Below are positions 32,517 through 41,795 of a stretch of DNA of 44,764 nucleotides, piece by piece. This DNA is from Bacteroidales bacterium (GTDB lineage Bacteria; Bacteroidota; Bacteroidia; Bacteroidales; JAIPAP01), in contig JAIPAP010000019.1 in NCBI GenBank assembly GCA_021740045.1, forward strand, positions 1 to 44,764, given 5' to 3'. Below the pieces are notes generated by a model, which saw only the letters and a program-made list of their open reading frames with translations, was not told where the DNA came from and made no database searches. Both the position numbers and the translations under genes were made by a program. Position 1 is the stretch's first letter. Every line of letters begins with the position of its first letter.

Positions 32517-35393
32517 TTATTCTTCATCAAAGATGCTGCAAGTACAAACCAGGTGCCGATCACCATAAGCATCATCGATGCGGGTTACGGGTGGCCAGTA
32601 CTTGGTGTTGCGATCACATTCCGCCGGAAATGCTCCTTTTTGACGATTATAGGGAAAATCCCAGTCATCGTTGGTGATCATGCAAACCGTGTGTGGCGCA
32701 TTTTTGATCACATTATTCTCTTTGTCGGCTTTACCTTCCTCAATTTCGCGCAATTCCTCCCGTATGGTGATCATAGCCTCAATAAAGCGATCCAATTCAG
32801 GTAAAGGTTCGCTTTCGGTTGGTTCCACCATAAGCGTTCCATGAACAGGAAAAGCTACCGTTGGCGCGTGGATACCGAAATCGATAAGCCGTTTGGCAAT
32901 ATCAATAACCGTAACATTGAGCTTATGCATAAACTCATTGCAGTCGATAATCATTTCATGGCCTACCCAGCCTTTACGGCCTTTATAAAGAACCTTGTAG
33001 TGGTCTTTAAGCCTTTCCTTAATATAGTTCACATTCAGAATAGCTACCTTGGTAGCCTCGGTAAGGCCTTCCCTGCCCAGCAGTTTCAGGTATCCATATG
33101 ATATGGGCAGGATAAATGCACTTCCGAACGGAGCAGAGGCGATGGCACCAATACCTTTATCGCCGCTAACCCGCTTGTACCGGTGTCCCGGAAGGAAAGG
33201 TTTCAAATGGTCTTTCACACCAATAGGACCAACACCCGGTCCGCCGCCTCCGTGAGGAATAGCAAATGTTTTATGGAGGTTAAGATGGCAAACATCCGAT
33301 CCGATAATGGCCGGATTCGTCAGGCCTACCTGGGCATTCATATTGGCGCCATCCATATAAACCTGCCCACCATGCTGATGGATCAGCTCCATGATCTCCA
33401 GGATATTCTCCTCAAAAACACCATGCGTTGAAGGATAAGTGACCATAATGGCAGCGAGGTTTTCGCCATGCTGCTCACATTTGGCTTTCAGGTCCTCGGT
33501 ATCTATATTGCCGTGGTCATCGGTTTTAACTGTAACTACCTTCATAGCTGCCATTACTGAGCTCGCCGGATTGGTACCATGCGCTGAAGCCGGGATCAGG
33601 CAAACATTGCGATGGCCTTCACCACGGTTTTCATGATATGCCCTTATGGTCATTAAACCGGCATATTCACCGGCAGCACCTGAATTGGGCTGGAATGAGA
33701 TGGCCGTAAATCCGGTGACCTCACATAGCATTTCCTCCAGTTTGTCAATCAATTCGATATACCCCTGGGCCTGATCATCCGGTACAAAGGGGTGCAACTC
33801 TGAAAACTCGGGCCAGCTTAGTGAGAACAATTCGGCCGCGGCATTTAGTTTCATTGTACAGGATCCCAGCGGAATCATGGTGCGGTTTAGCGCCAGGTCT
33901 TTATTCTCCAACTTTGTCAGATAACGCATCATTTCGGTTTCGGAATGATACCGGTTAAAACATTGCTCGGTAAGATAGCTGCTTGTACGCTGGAATTCTT
34001 TCGGGAAGGTGCTAATTTTGCTACACTCTTCCTTATCGCAAACAAATTTTTCGAATCCTTTATCATTGGCCTTGGCAAAGATGCTTAAAATGGTATTGAT
34101 CTCTTCCAGTGTGGTAGTTTCATCAACACTAATACCGATGTGATTTTCATCGATATAGCGGAAATTCATCTTTTGTTCCAATGCCAGCTTCTCAATATCG
34201 GAAGCTTTAACATTGTTTGGTAATTCAATGTTAACTGTATCGAAGAAGGATTTATTCAACTGGTTATAACCGTATTTCTCAACTTCTTTAGAAAGCACAC
34301 CGGTGAGGATGTTGATATGGCGGGCAATTTCTTTAAGGCCTTCAGGTCCGTGGTAAGCCGCATACATCCCTGCCATGGAGGCAAGCAATGCCTGGGCTGT
34401 ACAAATATTCGAGGTAGCCCGTTCGCGTTTAATGTGCTGCTCCCGGGTTTGCAAGGCCATTCTTAAGGCATGGTTGCCCTTTGAATCGACCGAAACACCG
34501 ATGATACGACCGGGAACGTGCCGCTTGAAATTATCGGTGGTGGCAAAATAGCCGGCATGAGGCCCACCATAGCCCATGGGAATCCCGAAACGCTGGGTGG
34601 TTCCAACAACGGCATCGGCGCCCCATTCACCGGGTGGAGTTAGGAGGGTGAGACTAAGCAAATCGGCCGCTACAGCTACTTTTATATCTTTTTCGTGGGC
34701 CTTTTCAACAAAGCTGCTATAATCCATGATTTCACCCTTTTGATCGGGGTATTGCAAAATAGCTCCAAAGAAACTCTCATCCAACTGTGTGGTGTTATGA
34801 TCACCAATTACAATCTCAATCCCCACAGGTTCCGCACGGGTTTCCAAAACATCAAGTGAATGTGGGAAAAGCTTATCGGAAATAAAAAATTTGTTTACAT
34901 TATTTTTAACGGCTTTGCGTGAACGGGCACCGTAAAACATAAGCATGGCTTCGGCAGCAGCCGTACCTTCGTCAAGCAAAGAAGCATTGGCCAGTGGCAA
35001 GGCCGTTAGATCGGATACCACCGTTTGAAAGTTCAGCAAAGCTTCCAAACGGCCTTGCGAGATCTCTGCCTGATATGGTGTATAGGATGTATACCAACCC
35101 GGATTCTCAAGCACATTGCGCTTGATAACACCCGGCATAATGGTGCCGTAGTATCCCAACCCGATAAACGAGCGGTACAATTTGTTCTTGGCACCTATGG
35201 CACGGATATGATTGATATATTCATACTCATTCAACCCATCAGGGAGGTTCATTTCCTCCTTAAGGCGGATAGACGCCGGTACGGTTTGATCAATCAACTC
35301 ATCGAGTGATGAAAGACCTATCGTTTCAAGCATTTTACCTATTTCCTCTTTGCGAGGTCCATTATGACGTTTGATGAAGTTATTCGTTAGCAT
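32517..35393 (-). CDS. gcvP: Glycine dehydrogenase (decarboxylating), P-protein
   Basis: A 958-residue PLP enzyme of the glycine cleavage system that decarboxylates glycine and passes the aminomethyl group to the H-protein. It is the fused homodimer form (not split GcvPA/GcvPB). Visible landmarks are the N-terminal NNFIKRHNGP, the QTREQHIKRERATSNICTAQAL region, SAHGTNPASSVMAAM, and the PLP lysine in HLNLHKTFAIPHGGGGPG near residue 705. Length matches the family (about 950). It is the only glycine-cleavage gene in the window. A TACCTTTG box lies about 50 bases upstream and a strong terminator downstream, so it is a single-gene transcript. Confidence 0.97.
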   Translation of the reverse strand: MLTNNFIKRHNGPRKEEIGKMLETIGLSSLDELIDQTVPASIRLKEEMNLPDGLNEYEYINHIRAIGAKNKLYRSFIGLGYYGTIMPGVIKRNVLENPGWYTSYTPYQAEISQGRLEALLNFQTVVSDLTALPLANASLLDEGTAAAEAMLMFYGARSRKAVKNNVNKFFISDKLFPHSLDVLETRAEPVGIEIVIGDHNTTQLDESFFGAILQYPDQKGEIMDYSSFVEKAHEKDIKVAVAADLLSLTLLTPPGEWGADAVVGTTQRFGIPMGYGGPHAGYFATTDNFKRHVPGRIIGVSVDSKGNHALRMALQTREQHIKRERATSNICTAQALLASMAGMYAAYHGPEGLKEIARHINILTGVLSKEVEKYGYNQLNKSFFDTVNIELPNNVKASDIEKLALEQKMNFRYIDENHIGISVDETTTLEEINTILSIFAKANDKGFEKFVCDKEECSKISTFPKEFQRTSSYLTEQCFNRYHSETEMMRYLTKLENKDLALNRTMIPLGSCTMKLNAAAELFSLSWPEFSELHPFVPDDQAQGYIELIDKLEEMLCEVTGFTAISFQPNSGAAGEYAGLMTIRAYHENRGEGHRNVCLIPASAHGTNPASSVMAAMKVVTVKTDDHGNIDTEDLKAKCEQHGENLAAIMVTYPSTHGVFEENILEIMELIHQHGGQVYMDGANMNAQVGLTNPAIIGSDVCHLNLHKTFAIPHGGGGPGVGPIGVKDHLKPFLPGHRYKRVSGDKGIGAIASAPFGSAFILPISYGYLKLLGREGLTEATKVAILNVNYIKERLKDHYKVLYKGRKGWVGHEMIIDCNEFMHKLNVTVIDIAKRLIDFGIHAPTVAFPVHGTLMVEPTESEPLPELDRFIEAMITIREELREIEEGKADKENNVIKNAPHTVCMITNDDWDFPYNRQKGAFPAECDRNTKYWPPVTRIDDAYGDRHLVCTCSIFDEE

Positions 35394-35438
35394 GTGTATC
35401 AGTATTTTATTTTTTCATTACCGTGTTAATGCGTGCGG

Positions 35439-35446
35439 CAAAGGTA
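35439..35446 (-). promoter_or_regulatory. Putative -7 box for gcvP
   Basis: TACCTTTG on the minus strand, matching TAnnTTTG, about 46 bases before the gcvP ATG (35393). A clear -33 TTTG at a good distance was not found, only T-rich sequence. Confidence 0.45.
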
Positions 35447-35601
35447 AGATTTCTTATAAAAAAACCTCACTTTTAGCCGTTAATTGTTATTGAATTAACA
35501 ATAGTTTCTGTTTAACTTGGTCTCAAAAACATTAAACGTAGCTTGATGTTCATTTTAAATAGCAATGAGTCATAATGAGGAATTTGAAAGGCTTGTTTTC
35601 T

Positions 35602-35631
35602 AAAAAAAACCCCGGGTGCCTGCCCGGGGTT
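35602..35631 (-). terminator. Intrinsic terminator after the membrane pyrophosphatase
   Basis: On the minus strand the sequence is AACCCCGGGC-AGGC-ACCCGGGGTT with the loop in the centre, followed by a run of about eight T. It lies about 45 bases beyond the stop codon of the pyrophosphatase gene at 35674. The strong GC stem and T-tract make this the best terminator in the window. Confidence 0.85.
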
Positions 35632-35673
35632 GAAAATCCAGTTGTCCATTTAAAAAGAATAGCGGTTTAACAA

Positions 35674-38115
35674 CTATTCACCGGCCTTCTCCGATTGTTC
35701 AAATTGTTGTCTTTTAGGAATACGCATTCCGTAGAACGAACGGTAAGCAAAGAACAATCCGGCAGCCATAAGCACAAGACCGATAATGTTGGTATAATCA
35801 AAGGTATTGGTCCTTTCGGCACCCATAGTAATGTGAACGGCAATTTCAACAGCCAATAGACCGAACAAGGTTGAAAACTTGATGATCGGGTTAAGGGAAA
35901 CCGCTGAAGTATCTTTATAAGGGTCTCCCACCGTATCACCTACCACAGTAGCTTCATGCAGCGGTGTATTTTTTTGTCCCATGTCGACTTCGACCACTTT
36001 TTTGGCATTATCCCAGGCCCCGCCGGCATTAGCCATATACATAGCCTGGAACAGTCCGAATACCGCAATGGATATCAGGTAAGAGACAAAAAAGTTAGGA
36101 TCGAAAAAGGCAAAAGCCAATGTAAGGGTAAAGATCACCCCAAAAATATTCCACATCCCGTTTTGGGCATATTGGGTACATATCTTAACCACTTCTTTTG
36201 AATCCTTAATATCGGCCTCTTCGCGGTCGAGCCTAATGTTTTTCTTGATATATTCAACGGCCCGGTATGCTCCTGTAGTAACAGCCTGCATAGAACTACC
36301 GCTAAACCAATAAATTACGGCGCCTCCGGTTACAAATCCAATAATAACGGGGGCATCGGTGAGCTCAAGTTGCAATAAGCCCATTTTTTTCAATAACAGG
36401 ATAATGGAGAAGATCATGGTGGTAGCTCCTATCACCGCCGTACCGATAAGCACCGGTTTGGCAGTGGCCTTAAAGGTATTACCGGCCGAATCATTGGCTT
36501 CGAGGTAATGTTTACCTTTCTTAAAATCGGGTTCAAACCCGAAATTATCTTTAATATCCTTATGGATCTCAGGTTGCTTTTCGATACGGGAAAGCTCAAA
36601 TACCGACTGGGCATTATCAGTAACCGGGCCATAACTGTCTACTGCAATGGTTACCGGACCCATTCCCAGGAATCCAAAGGCCACAAGACCAAAGGCAAAA
36701 ATGGCCGGGTATTCCATAAATTCGCCCAGGTTAAGGGTGGAAACATAAAATCCGCCCAGCATCAGGGCTGCCATTACCAATCCTTTCCAAAATCCACTAA
36801 AATTACCGGCAACCATACCCGAAAGAATATTCAATGAAGGACCTCCTTCCTCTGAAGCTCTTACCACCTCCTTAACATGGCGGGAATTTGAGCTGGTAAA
36901 TGCTTTGGTGAATTCCGGTATTACGGCAGCTGCCAGGGTTCCAAGGCTAATAATCGCGCCAAATTTCCACCACACGCCTAAGGTGACATCGCCTAGTAAA
37001 ACGTAACTTACAATAAACGTGAACGCTATTGATAGTAGCGAAGTTGTCCACACCAGGTTGGTGAGCGGGGTTTCAAAGTTGAAAAACTCTTTATTACCAA
37101 ACCGGGCTTTGGTAACAGCATTGTTAAACCAATAAGCCAGTAGCGAAGTCAGCACCATGATAATACGAATGGCAAAAATCCAAACGATAAATTTAGCGGC
37201 AAATACTCCGGTAACCGCCAACACAATAAACGAGATGAGAGCTACACCCGTAACACCGTATGTTTCAAAACCATCGGCTGTAGGTCCTACCGAATCACCG
37301 GCATTGTCTCCGGTACAATCGGCAATTACACCGGGATTTCTTGGGTCATCCTCAGGAAGGTTAAAGATGAGCTTCATCAGGTCGGCACCGATATCGGCAA
37401 TTTTGGTAAAAATACCTCCTGCAATACGCAAGGCACTTGCTCCCAATGATTCTCCTATGGCAAATCCTACAAAACAGGCCCCGGCTAATTTACTGGGAAC
37501 AAAAAGCAATATAACCATCATCATGATTAATTCAACTGTTACCAGGAGTAAGCCAACACTCATTCCGGCCTGAAGCGGAATGCGCATCACTTCAAGCGGC
37601 TTCGACTTTAGTGAAGCAAAAGAAGTGCGGCTATTGGCTATAGTATTGATCCTAATACCAAACCAGGCAACTCCGTAGGATCCGAGAATTCCCAGCACCG
37701 TCCAGATCAATACCCAAATAACAAAAGAGCTAAGCGAAATCTCTCCCAGCTCAACGGCTTTTGGGTGCGCCAATGCCCCGAAATAAAAAGCGATGGCAAT
37801 ACCAATAATGATAAAAAGGATAACCAGGAATCTTCCCTGTTGCAACAAGTAGGTTTTACATGTTTCGTAAATAATGTTGGACACTTTCAGCATCGATTTA
37901 TGCGCCGGAAATTTTTTGATCAGCGAATAATTATAAATGCCAAAAAGCAATCCCAGCAAGACGATTATAAATCCATACATTAATAAGGACCATCCATCTA
38001 TTCCCAATAATTCAAAATTACTTTCCTTCAAATTGGGAATAATGATATCTGCCTCGCTTCCAATAGATAATAAAGGCGTAAAGAGCACAGCAATAATCGT
38101 AAAAAGTTTCTTCAT
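35674..38115 (-). CDS. hppA: Membrane-bound proton-pumping pyrophosphatase, divergent subfamily
   Basis: An 813-residue multi-helix (about 16 segments) integral membrane enzyme that couples pyrophosphate hydrolysis to ion export. The catalytic acidic loop reads IADCTGDNAGDSVG where canonical enzymes have DNVGDNVGD, and it continues PTADGFETYG. The C-terminal acidic motif GGAWDNAKKVVE is normal. The segment GNTFKATAK has lysine at the position that in canonical enzymes distinguishes K+-independent (Lys) from K+-dependent (Ala) types. The altered first motif together with this lysine matches the divergent H+-pumping mPPases described from Chlorobium limicola and Cellulomonas fimi, which are inhibited by Na+. 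The N-terminus has a signal-like first segment. Length exceeds the usual 660-770. A TATCTTTG box (38153-38160) precedes it. Confidence 0.9.
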   Translation of the reverse strand: MKKLFTIIAVLFTPLLSIGSEADIIIPNLKESNFELLGIDGWSLLMYGFIIVLLGLLFGIYNYSLIKKFPAHKSMLKVSNIIYETCKTYLLQQGRFLVILFIIIGIAIAFYFGALAHPKAVELGEISLSSFVIWVLIWTVLGILGSYGVAWFGIRINTIANSRTSFASLKSKPLEVMRIPLQAGMSVGLLLVTVELIMMMVILLFVPSKLAGACFVGFAIGESLGASALRIAGGIFTKIADIGADLMKLIFNLPEDDPRNPGVIADCTGDNAGDSVGPTADGFETYGVTGVALISFIVLAVTGVFAAKFIVWIFAIRIIMVLTSLLAYWFNNAVTKARFGNKEFFNFETPLTNLVWTTSLLSIAFTFIVSYVLLGDVTLGVWWKFGAIISLGTLAAAVIPEFTKAFTSSNSRHVKEVVRASEEGGPSLNILSGMVAGNFSGFWKGLVMAALMLGGFYVSTLNLGEFMEYPAIFAFGLVAFGFLGMGPVTIAVDSYGPVTDNAQSVFELSRIEKQPEIHKDIKDNFGFEPDFKKGKHYLEANDSAGNTFKATAKPVLIGTAVIGATTMIFSIILLLKKMGLLQLELTDAPVIIGFVTGGAVIYWFSGSSMQAVTTGAYRAVEYIKKNIRLDREEADIKDSKEVVKICTQYAQNGMWNIFGVIFTLTLAFAFFDPNFFVSYLISIAVFGLFQAMYMANAGGAWDNAKKVVEVDMGQKNTPLHEATVVGDTVGDPYKDTSAVSLNPIIKFSTLFGLLAVEIAVHITMGAERTNTFDYTNIIGLVLMAAGLFFAYRSFYGMRIPKRQQFEQSEKAGE

Positions 38116-38152
38116 GTTGATTGGGGTTTTTGGTTTAATATGCTTTTGTGAG

Positions 38153-38160
38153 CAAAGATA
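38153..38160 (-). promoter_or_regulatory. -7 box for the pyrophosphatase gene
   Basis: TATCTTTG on the minus strand, an exact match to TAnnTTTG, 38 bases before the ATG at 38115. The -33 element is not obvious. Confidence 0.55.
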
Positions 38161-38401
38161 AAAAGTAATGGGAAACTATAGCGTTCTTAAACAAGCGTAT
38201 TGAAATTTTATCCGTATTTAGAAAACTAATAGTACTTTAAATTGTTCCAATTAGTGATTAACGAATAGCAAAGGAACATAAATAAATTTCGAGCCAGAAC
38301 TTGAAAATGTGAAACCTTAAAATAGAAAATATAAATAATTATTTAATAATGCAAATATTTCCAGGTTTTATTGATTGGTGAAACGATGGATAAATTTTTA
38401 T

Positions 38402-38409
38402 TACATTTG
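38402..38409 (+). promoter_or_regulatory. -7 box for the BFN nuclease gene
   Basis: TACATTTG matches TAnnTTTG and lies 73 bases before the ATG at 38483. A TTGG stands about 24 bases upstream, near the edge of the accepted spacing. The divergent pyrophosphatase promoter is about 240 bases to the left. Confidence 0.5.
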
Positions 38410-38482
38410 CCGTCAATATATAATTGAACCGAACGATAAAAATTTGGTTATACACATTGGATAAAATTGTTTAAGCAAAGGG

Positions 38483-39079
38483 ATGGAAAAATTAAAGCTC
38501 CATATAAAAGGCCTCTCATATAGTCAGTCGCAAAGCGGTGCTTATGCTTTAATACTAGGCGAAGACGAAGGTAAACGAAGATTACCCATTATCATTGGTG
38601 GTTTTGAAGCCCAAGCTATTGCCATTGAGCTGGAAAAGATGAAACCCACCCGGCCATTAACCCATGATCTTTTTAAAAACTTTGCCGACACCTTCAAGAT
38701 TCAGGTTACCGAAGTGATCATCAATAAGTTTAAGGAAGGTGTTTTTTATGCTCAACTGATATGCTGGAACGGGAATGAAGAAACCGTGATCGATTCGCGC
38801 ACCTCCGATGCGGTCGCCTTGGCAATACGCTTTGAATGCCCCATTTATACCTACGAAACCATTATGTCGCAAGCCGGTATTGTGATCGATGAGGAAACGG
38901 AAAGTGAAAAAGAAGAAGAAAGCTCCGACCCTTTGCAGGGTGTCGATGAAGATCAATATTCGCAATATTCGCTCAACGAATTAAAAGACCTCTTGAAAAA
39001 AGCAGTGGAAAAAGAGGAATACGAAAAAGCCTCGAGCTTGCGTGATGAAATCAATAAGCGAAAATCGCAAGGCCAATAG
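38483..39079 (+). CDS. Bifunctional nuclease (BFN/DUF151) with C-terminal UVR motif
   Basis: A 198-residue cytosolic protein. The N-terminal BFN domain (about residues 1-130) has the pattern YALILGEDEGKRRLPIIIGGFEAQAIAIEL, then THDLF and SRTSDAVALAIRFECPIYT; DUF151 proteins are described as having dual RNase/DNase activity. A Glu-rich linker (about 135-155) leads to a UVR motif, LNELKDLLKKAVEKEEYEKASSLRDEINKRK, the short helical hairpin that in UvrB/UvrC mediates their contact. The combination is common in Bacteroidota and links the nuclease loosely to DNA repair or stress. Single gene; start ATG at 38483. The ettA/helicase class of housekeeping genes shares this GC content. Confidence 0.9.
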   Translation: MEKLKLHIKGLSYSQSQSGAYALILGEDEGKRRLPIIIGGFEAQAIAIELEKMKPTRPLTHDLFKNFADTFKIQVTEVIINKFKEGVFYAQLICWNGNEETVIDSRTSDAVALAIRFECPIYTYETIMSQAGIVIDEETESEKEEESSDPLQGVDEDQYSQYSLNELKDLLKKAVEKEEYEKASSLRDEINKRKSQGQ

Positions 39080-39289
39080 TAACTTGAAAAAGCACATGCA
39101 CCTGTTACCGGAATGTGTTTCTTTTATTGCAATGGATTCTCCCATGGCCGTATCTTGAATGTTTTTTCGCATAAACGAATTTCCAACTCCATAATTCATC
39201 AATATTTCTTATCATTGCATCCTGCTATTCTGTGTAATAGGACAGGATAGGAATAATCAGGTTTACGATTCATCTTTAAGGATCAGTTT

Positions 39290-40810
39290 ATGAAGAGACT
39301 ACTTATGCTTATAGTGGCCTTAACCCTGTTGGGGCATGTTGCTGTTAAGGCTAATGACACCAGGCAATTTCCTGCCGGCAAAGATTCAGCTTTTTTAGAA
39401 CAAGTTGATGAGCAAGTTCACGATTCGCTTTCAATCATGCCGGAAGATACCGCAGCGGCAGAACAAGAAGCCAACAAGCAAAATATCATCATTAGTGAGG
39501 ATGATATGGGCAAGGGCATAAGCTTCATTTCCATACTGCGCGGTTTATTTGGACTGGTTGTGCTTATATTCATTGCCTATCTTTTTAGCAGTAACCGCAA
39601 GGCCATAGCATGGCGTGTGGTTGTTATCGGCTTGCTTTTACAAATTATCCTGGCTATTGGAGTGTTGCATATTCCCCTGATAAAAAACATATTCGAGTTT
39701 GTAGGTGATATCTTTGTACAAATACTGGGATTTGCAAAAGTGGGAAGTAAATTTTTATTCGGATCACTGGTTGAAGAAGATAAATTCGGATCCATCTTTG
39801 CTTTCCAGATCCTTCCAACCATAATCTTTTTCTCAGCCCTTACCAGTGTATTGTTTTACCTTGGCGTTATTCAAATTGTGGTAAAAGGTATTGCCTGGTT
39901 GCTCTCAAAAATTCTTCGGCTTTCCGGTGCAGAAGGCTTGTCGGTAGCCGGAAATATTTTCCTGGGGCAAACCGAATCGCCGCTGATGATCAAAGCTTAT
40001 ATCCCCAAAATGACCCGTTCGGAGATCCTTTTAGTTATGATTGGTGGTATGGCAACCATAGCCGGGGGAGTGCTTGCCGCTTACATTGGTTTTTTGGGGG
40101 GCAGCGATCCGGCACAACGATTAATTTTTGCCAAGCACCTGATTACGGCTTCGGTAATGGCTGCCCCGGGTGCTGTGGTGGTATCCAAAATTTTGGTTCC
40201 ACAAACCGAAACCATCAATAAAGAAATGGAAATCACCCATAAAAAGATCGGCAGCAATATCCTCGATGCCATTTCAAACGGGACTTTCGAAGGACTGCGC
40301 CTGGCTGTGAACGTAGCAGCCATGCTACTGGCTTTTCTGGCCCTTATTGCCATGACCAATGCCATTCTTGAAGGTGTCGGCGGCTGGTTCAACCTGAACG
40401 AGTGGGTTGTAGATGTAACCAATGGTCGTTTTCAAGGACTTTCCCTTCAATTTTTACTCGGTTATCTATTTGCCCCGGTGATGTGGCTGATCGGTGTAGC
40501 ATCACAAGACATAGCCCTGGTTGGGCAGTTGTTGGGGGAAAAAGTGATCATGACCGAATTTGTGGGCTATATAAGCCTTTCCGAACTCAAAGAAGCCGGT
40601 GCTTTTTCCGATCCAAAATCCATCATTATGGCCACTTATATGCTTTGCGGATTTGCCAACTTTGCCTCCATCGGCATACAGATAGGTGGAATTGGAGCTT
40701 TGGCCCCCAATAAAAAGGTCTTGCTTTCCAAATTCGGTATGAAAGCATTAATCGGAGGCACCTTAGCCTCACTCCTATCAGCCACAATGGTTGGAGTTAT
40801 TTTAGGATAG
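39290..40810 (+). CDS. Concentrative nucleoside transporter (CNT/NupC family)
   Basis: A 506-residue inner-membrane symporter for nucleosides. The CNT core is clear: ILRGLFGLVVLIFIAYLFS, ILPTIIFFSALTSVLFYLGVIQ, GQTESPLMIKAYIPKMTRSE and GGMATIAGGVLAAYIGFLG, with later VMAAPGAVVVSKI. The QTESP segment is a known substrate-binding element. Unlike most CNT proteins it begins with a cleavable-looking signal peptide (MKRLLMLIVALTLLGHVAVKA) and about 60 polar residues before the first core helix; this periplasmic extension also occurs in other Bacteroidota members. A hairpin terminator follows at 40914-40942. Nucleoside specificity and ion coupling (Na+ or H+) are not readable here. Confidence 0.9.
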   Translation: MKRLLMLIVALTLLGHVAVKANDTRQFPAGKDSAFLEQVDEQVHDSLSIMPEDTAAAEQEANKQNIIISEDDMGKGISFISILRGLFGLVVLIFIAYLFSSNRKAIAWRVVVIGLLLQIILAIGVLHIPLIKNIFEFVGDIFVQILGFAKVGSKFLFGSLVEEDKFGSIFAFQILPTIIFFSALTSVLFYLGVIQIVVKGIAWLLSKILRLSGAEGLSVAGNIFLGQTESPLMIKAYIPKMTRSEILLVMIGGMATIAGGVLAAYIGFLGGSDPAQRLIFAKHLITASVMAAPGAVVVSKILVPQTETINKEMEITHKKIGSNILDAISNGTFEGLRLAVNVAAMLLAFLALIAMTNAILEGVGGWFNLNEWVVDVTNGRFQGLSLQFLLGYLFAPVMWLIGVASQDIALVGQLLGEKVIMTEFVGYISLSELKEAGAFSDPKSIIMATYMLCGFANFASIGIQIGGIGALAPNKKVLLSKFGMKALIGGTLASLLSATMVGVILG

Positions 40811-40913
40811 CCATTCGCTATTGGGCAGGGATACCTTTGTAGAAAATCAATAGTGTTTGGAAAAAGCTGGAGATTTCCGGAGGGATTCAACAGTATTAAC
40901 AATTGGCTGGAAA

Positions 40914-40942
40914 GGCAACTCTGTAGGAGTTGAACTATTTTT
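40914..40942 (+). terminator. Probable terminator after the nucleoside transporter gene
   Basis: The hairpin CAACTC-tgtag-GAGTTG (40916-40932) is followed by AACTATTTTTG. The stem is only six base pairs and the T-run is short. It sits between two convergent genes and may serve the transporter gene. Confidence 0.5.
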
Positions 40943-41003
40943 GTACTAGTGACAATCAATGTTTTAAAAAGATGGGGGCGGGTGCAGGGGGTCAGTTATC
41001 AGC

Positions 41004-41795
41004 TTATTCGAGCTCCTCAAAAAATTTCCAGATCACTTCTGAGGCTTCCATTCCGCACATATTCCTGTAGGGCCACATATGACCATTGCCCATTTTCAAA
41101 TCAAAGGTGTAAAAATGCACTGTGCTGTTATCCCGCCCATTAGGATTAATCTTTAGCGATACAAAAGGATCGAAGTTATATATGCTTGTTTCAGCAACGG
41201 TATCACATTTATTCCACGCAATCCACTGATTATAGGAGGGAACCCCATATTCAAGGTATTTAGTGCGAACATCATATTTGTTATGAATAATAAGAACAGG
41301 AACACCTTGCGCAGGAGGTTGCAGGCTCCAGTTATCCCTGATACCCCCCTCAACGGAGGCTACAGCAGCAATAGTGCCTGATAATTTGTTGGCCAGGTAA
41401 TGCGCAAAAAAACCACCTGAAGAAAATCCCACCACGTATATCCGGTTGTTATCGACCTTATAATCACGCTTAAGATTATGAATTAGCTGCTTAATAAAGT
41501 GAATGTCTTCAGGAGGGTTCCATGCAAATTCCTCATCGGGAGCTTGGGGATGGACTACCATAACGCCCTGACGGTGCACCAGGGCATCCATCCTGCTAAG
41601 TTTTCTGTGTAACGAAATATCCATGCTCCAGCCATGAAGATTGATGATTAATGGAATGGCCGTATCAACTTGAGGAATATTAAGGACATACTCATACATG
41701 GTTCCTTTCACCGGGATAGAATCCCTGGTTTCTATTGCCTTTAAAGAAATAGATGCAAATAAGCAGATGATCAATCCAATAACAGTAACCCTCAT
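41004..41795 (-). CDS. Secreted alpha/beta hydrolase, PHB-depolymerase/feruloyl-esterase type
   Basis: A 263-residue esterase-like hydrolase. A signal peptide (MRVTVIGLIICLFASISLKA, cut after KA) places it in the periplasm or outside. The alpha/beta-hydrolase fold is shown by PLIINLHGWSMD (oxyanion region), the nucleophile serine in GFSSGGFFAH near residue 130, the acid in IIHNKYDVR near residue 180, and the histidine in GNGHMWPY near residue 244. The layout resembles the CE1/LpqC-like PHB depolymerase group rather than lipases. It starts inside the stop codon of the preceding gene (four-base ATGA overlap, 41792-41795), so it is translationally coupled to the terpene-cyclase-fold gene. Confidence 0.85.
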   Translation of the reverse strand: MRVTVIGLIICLFASISLKAIETRDSIPVKGTMYEYVLNIPQVDTAIPLIINLHGWSMDISLHRKLSRMDALVHRQGVMVVHPQAPDEEFAWNPPEDIHFIKQLIHNLKRDYKVDNNRIYVVGFSSGGFFAHYLANKLSGTIAAVASVEGGIRDNWSLQPPAQGVPVLIIHNKYDVRTKYLEYGVPSYNQWIAWNKCDTVAETSIYNFDPFVSLKINPNGRDNSTVHFYTFDLKMGNGHMWPYRNMCGMEASEVIWKFFEELE

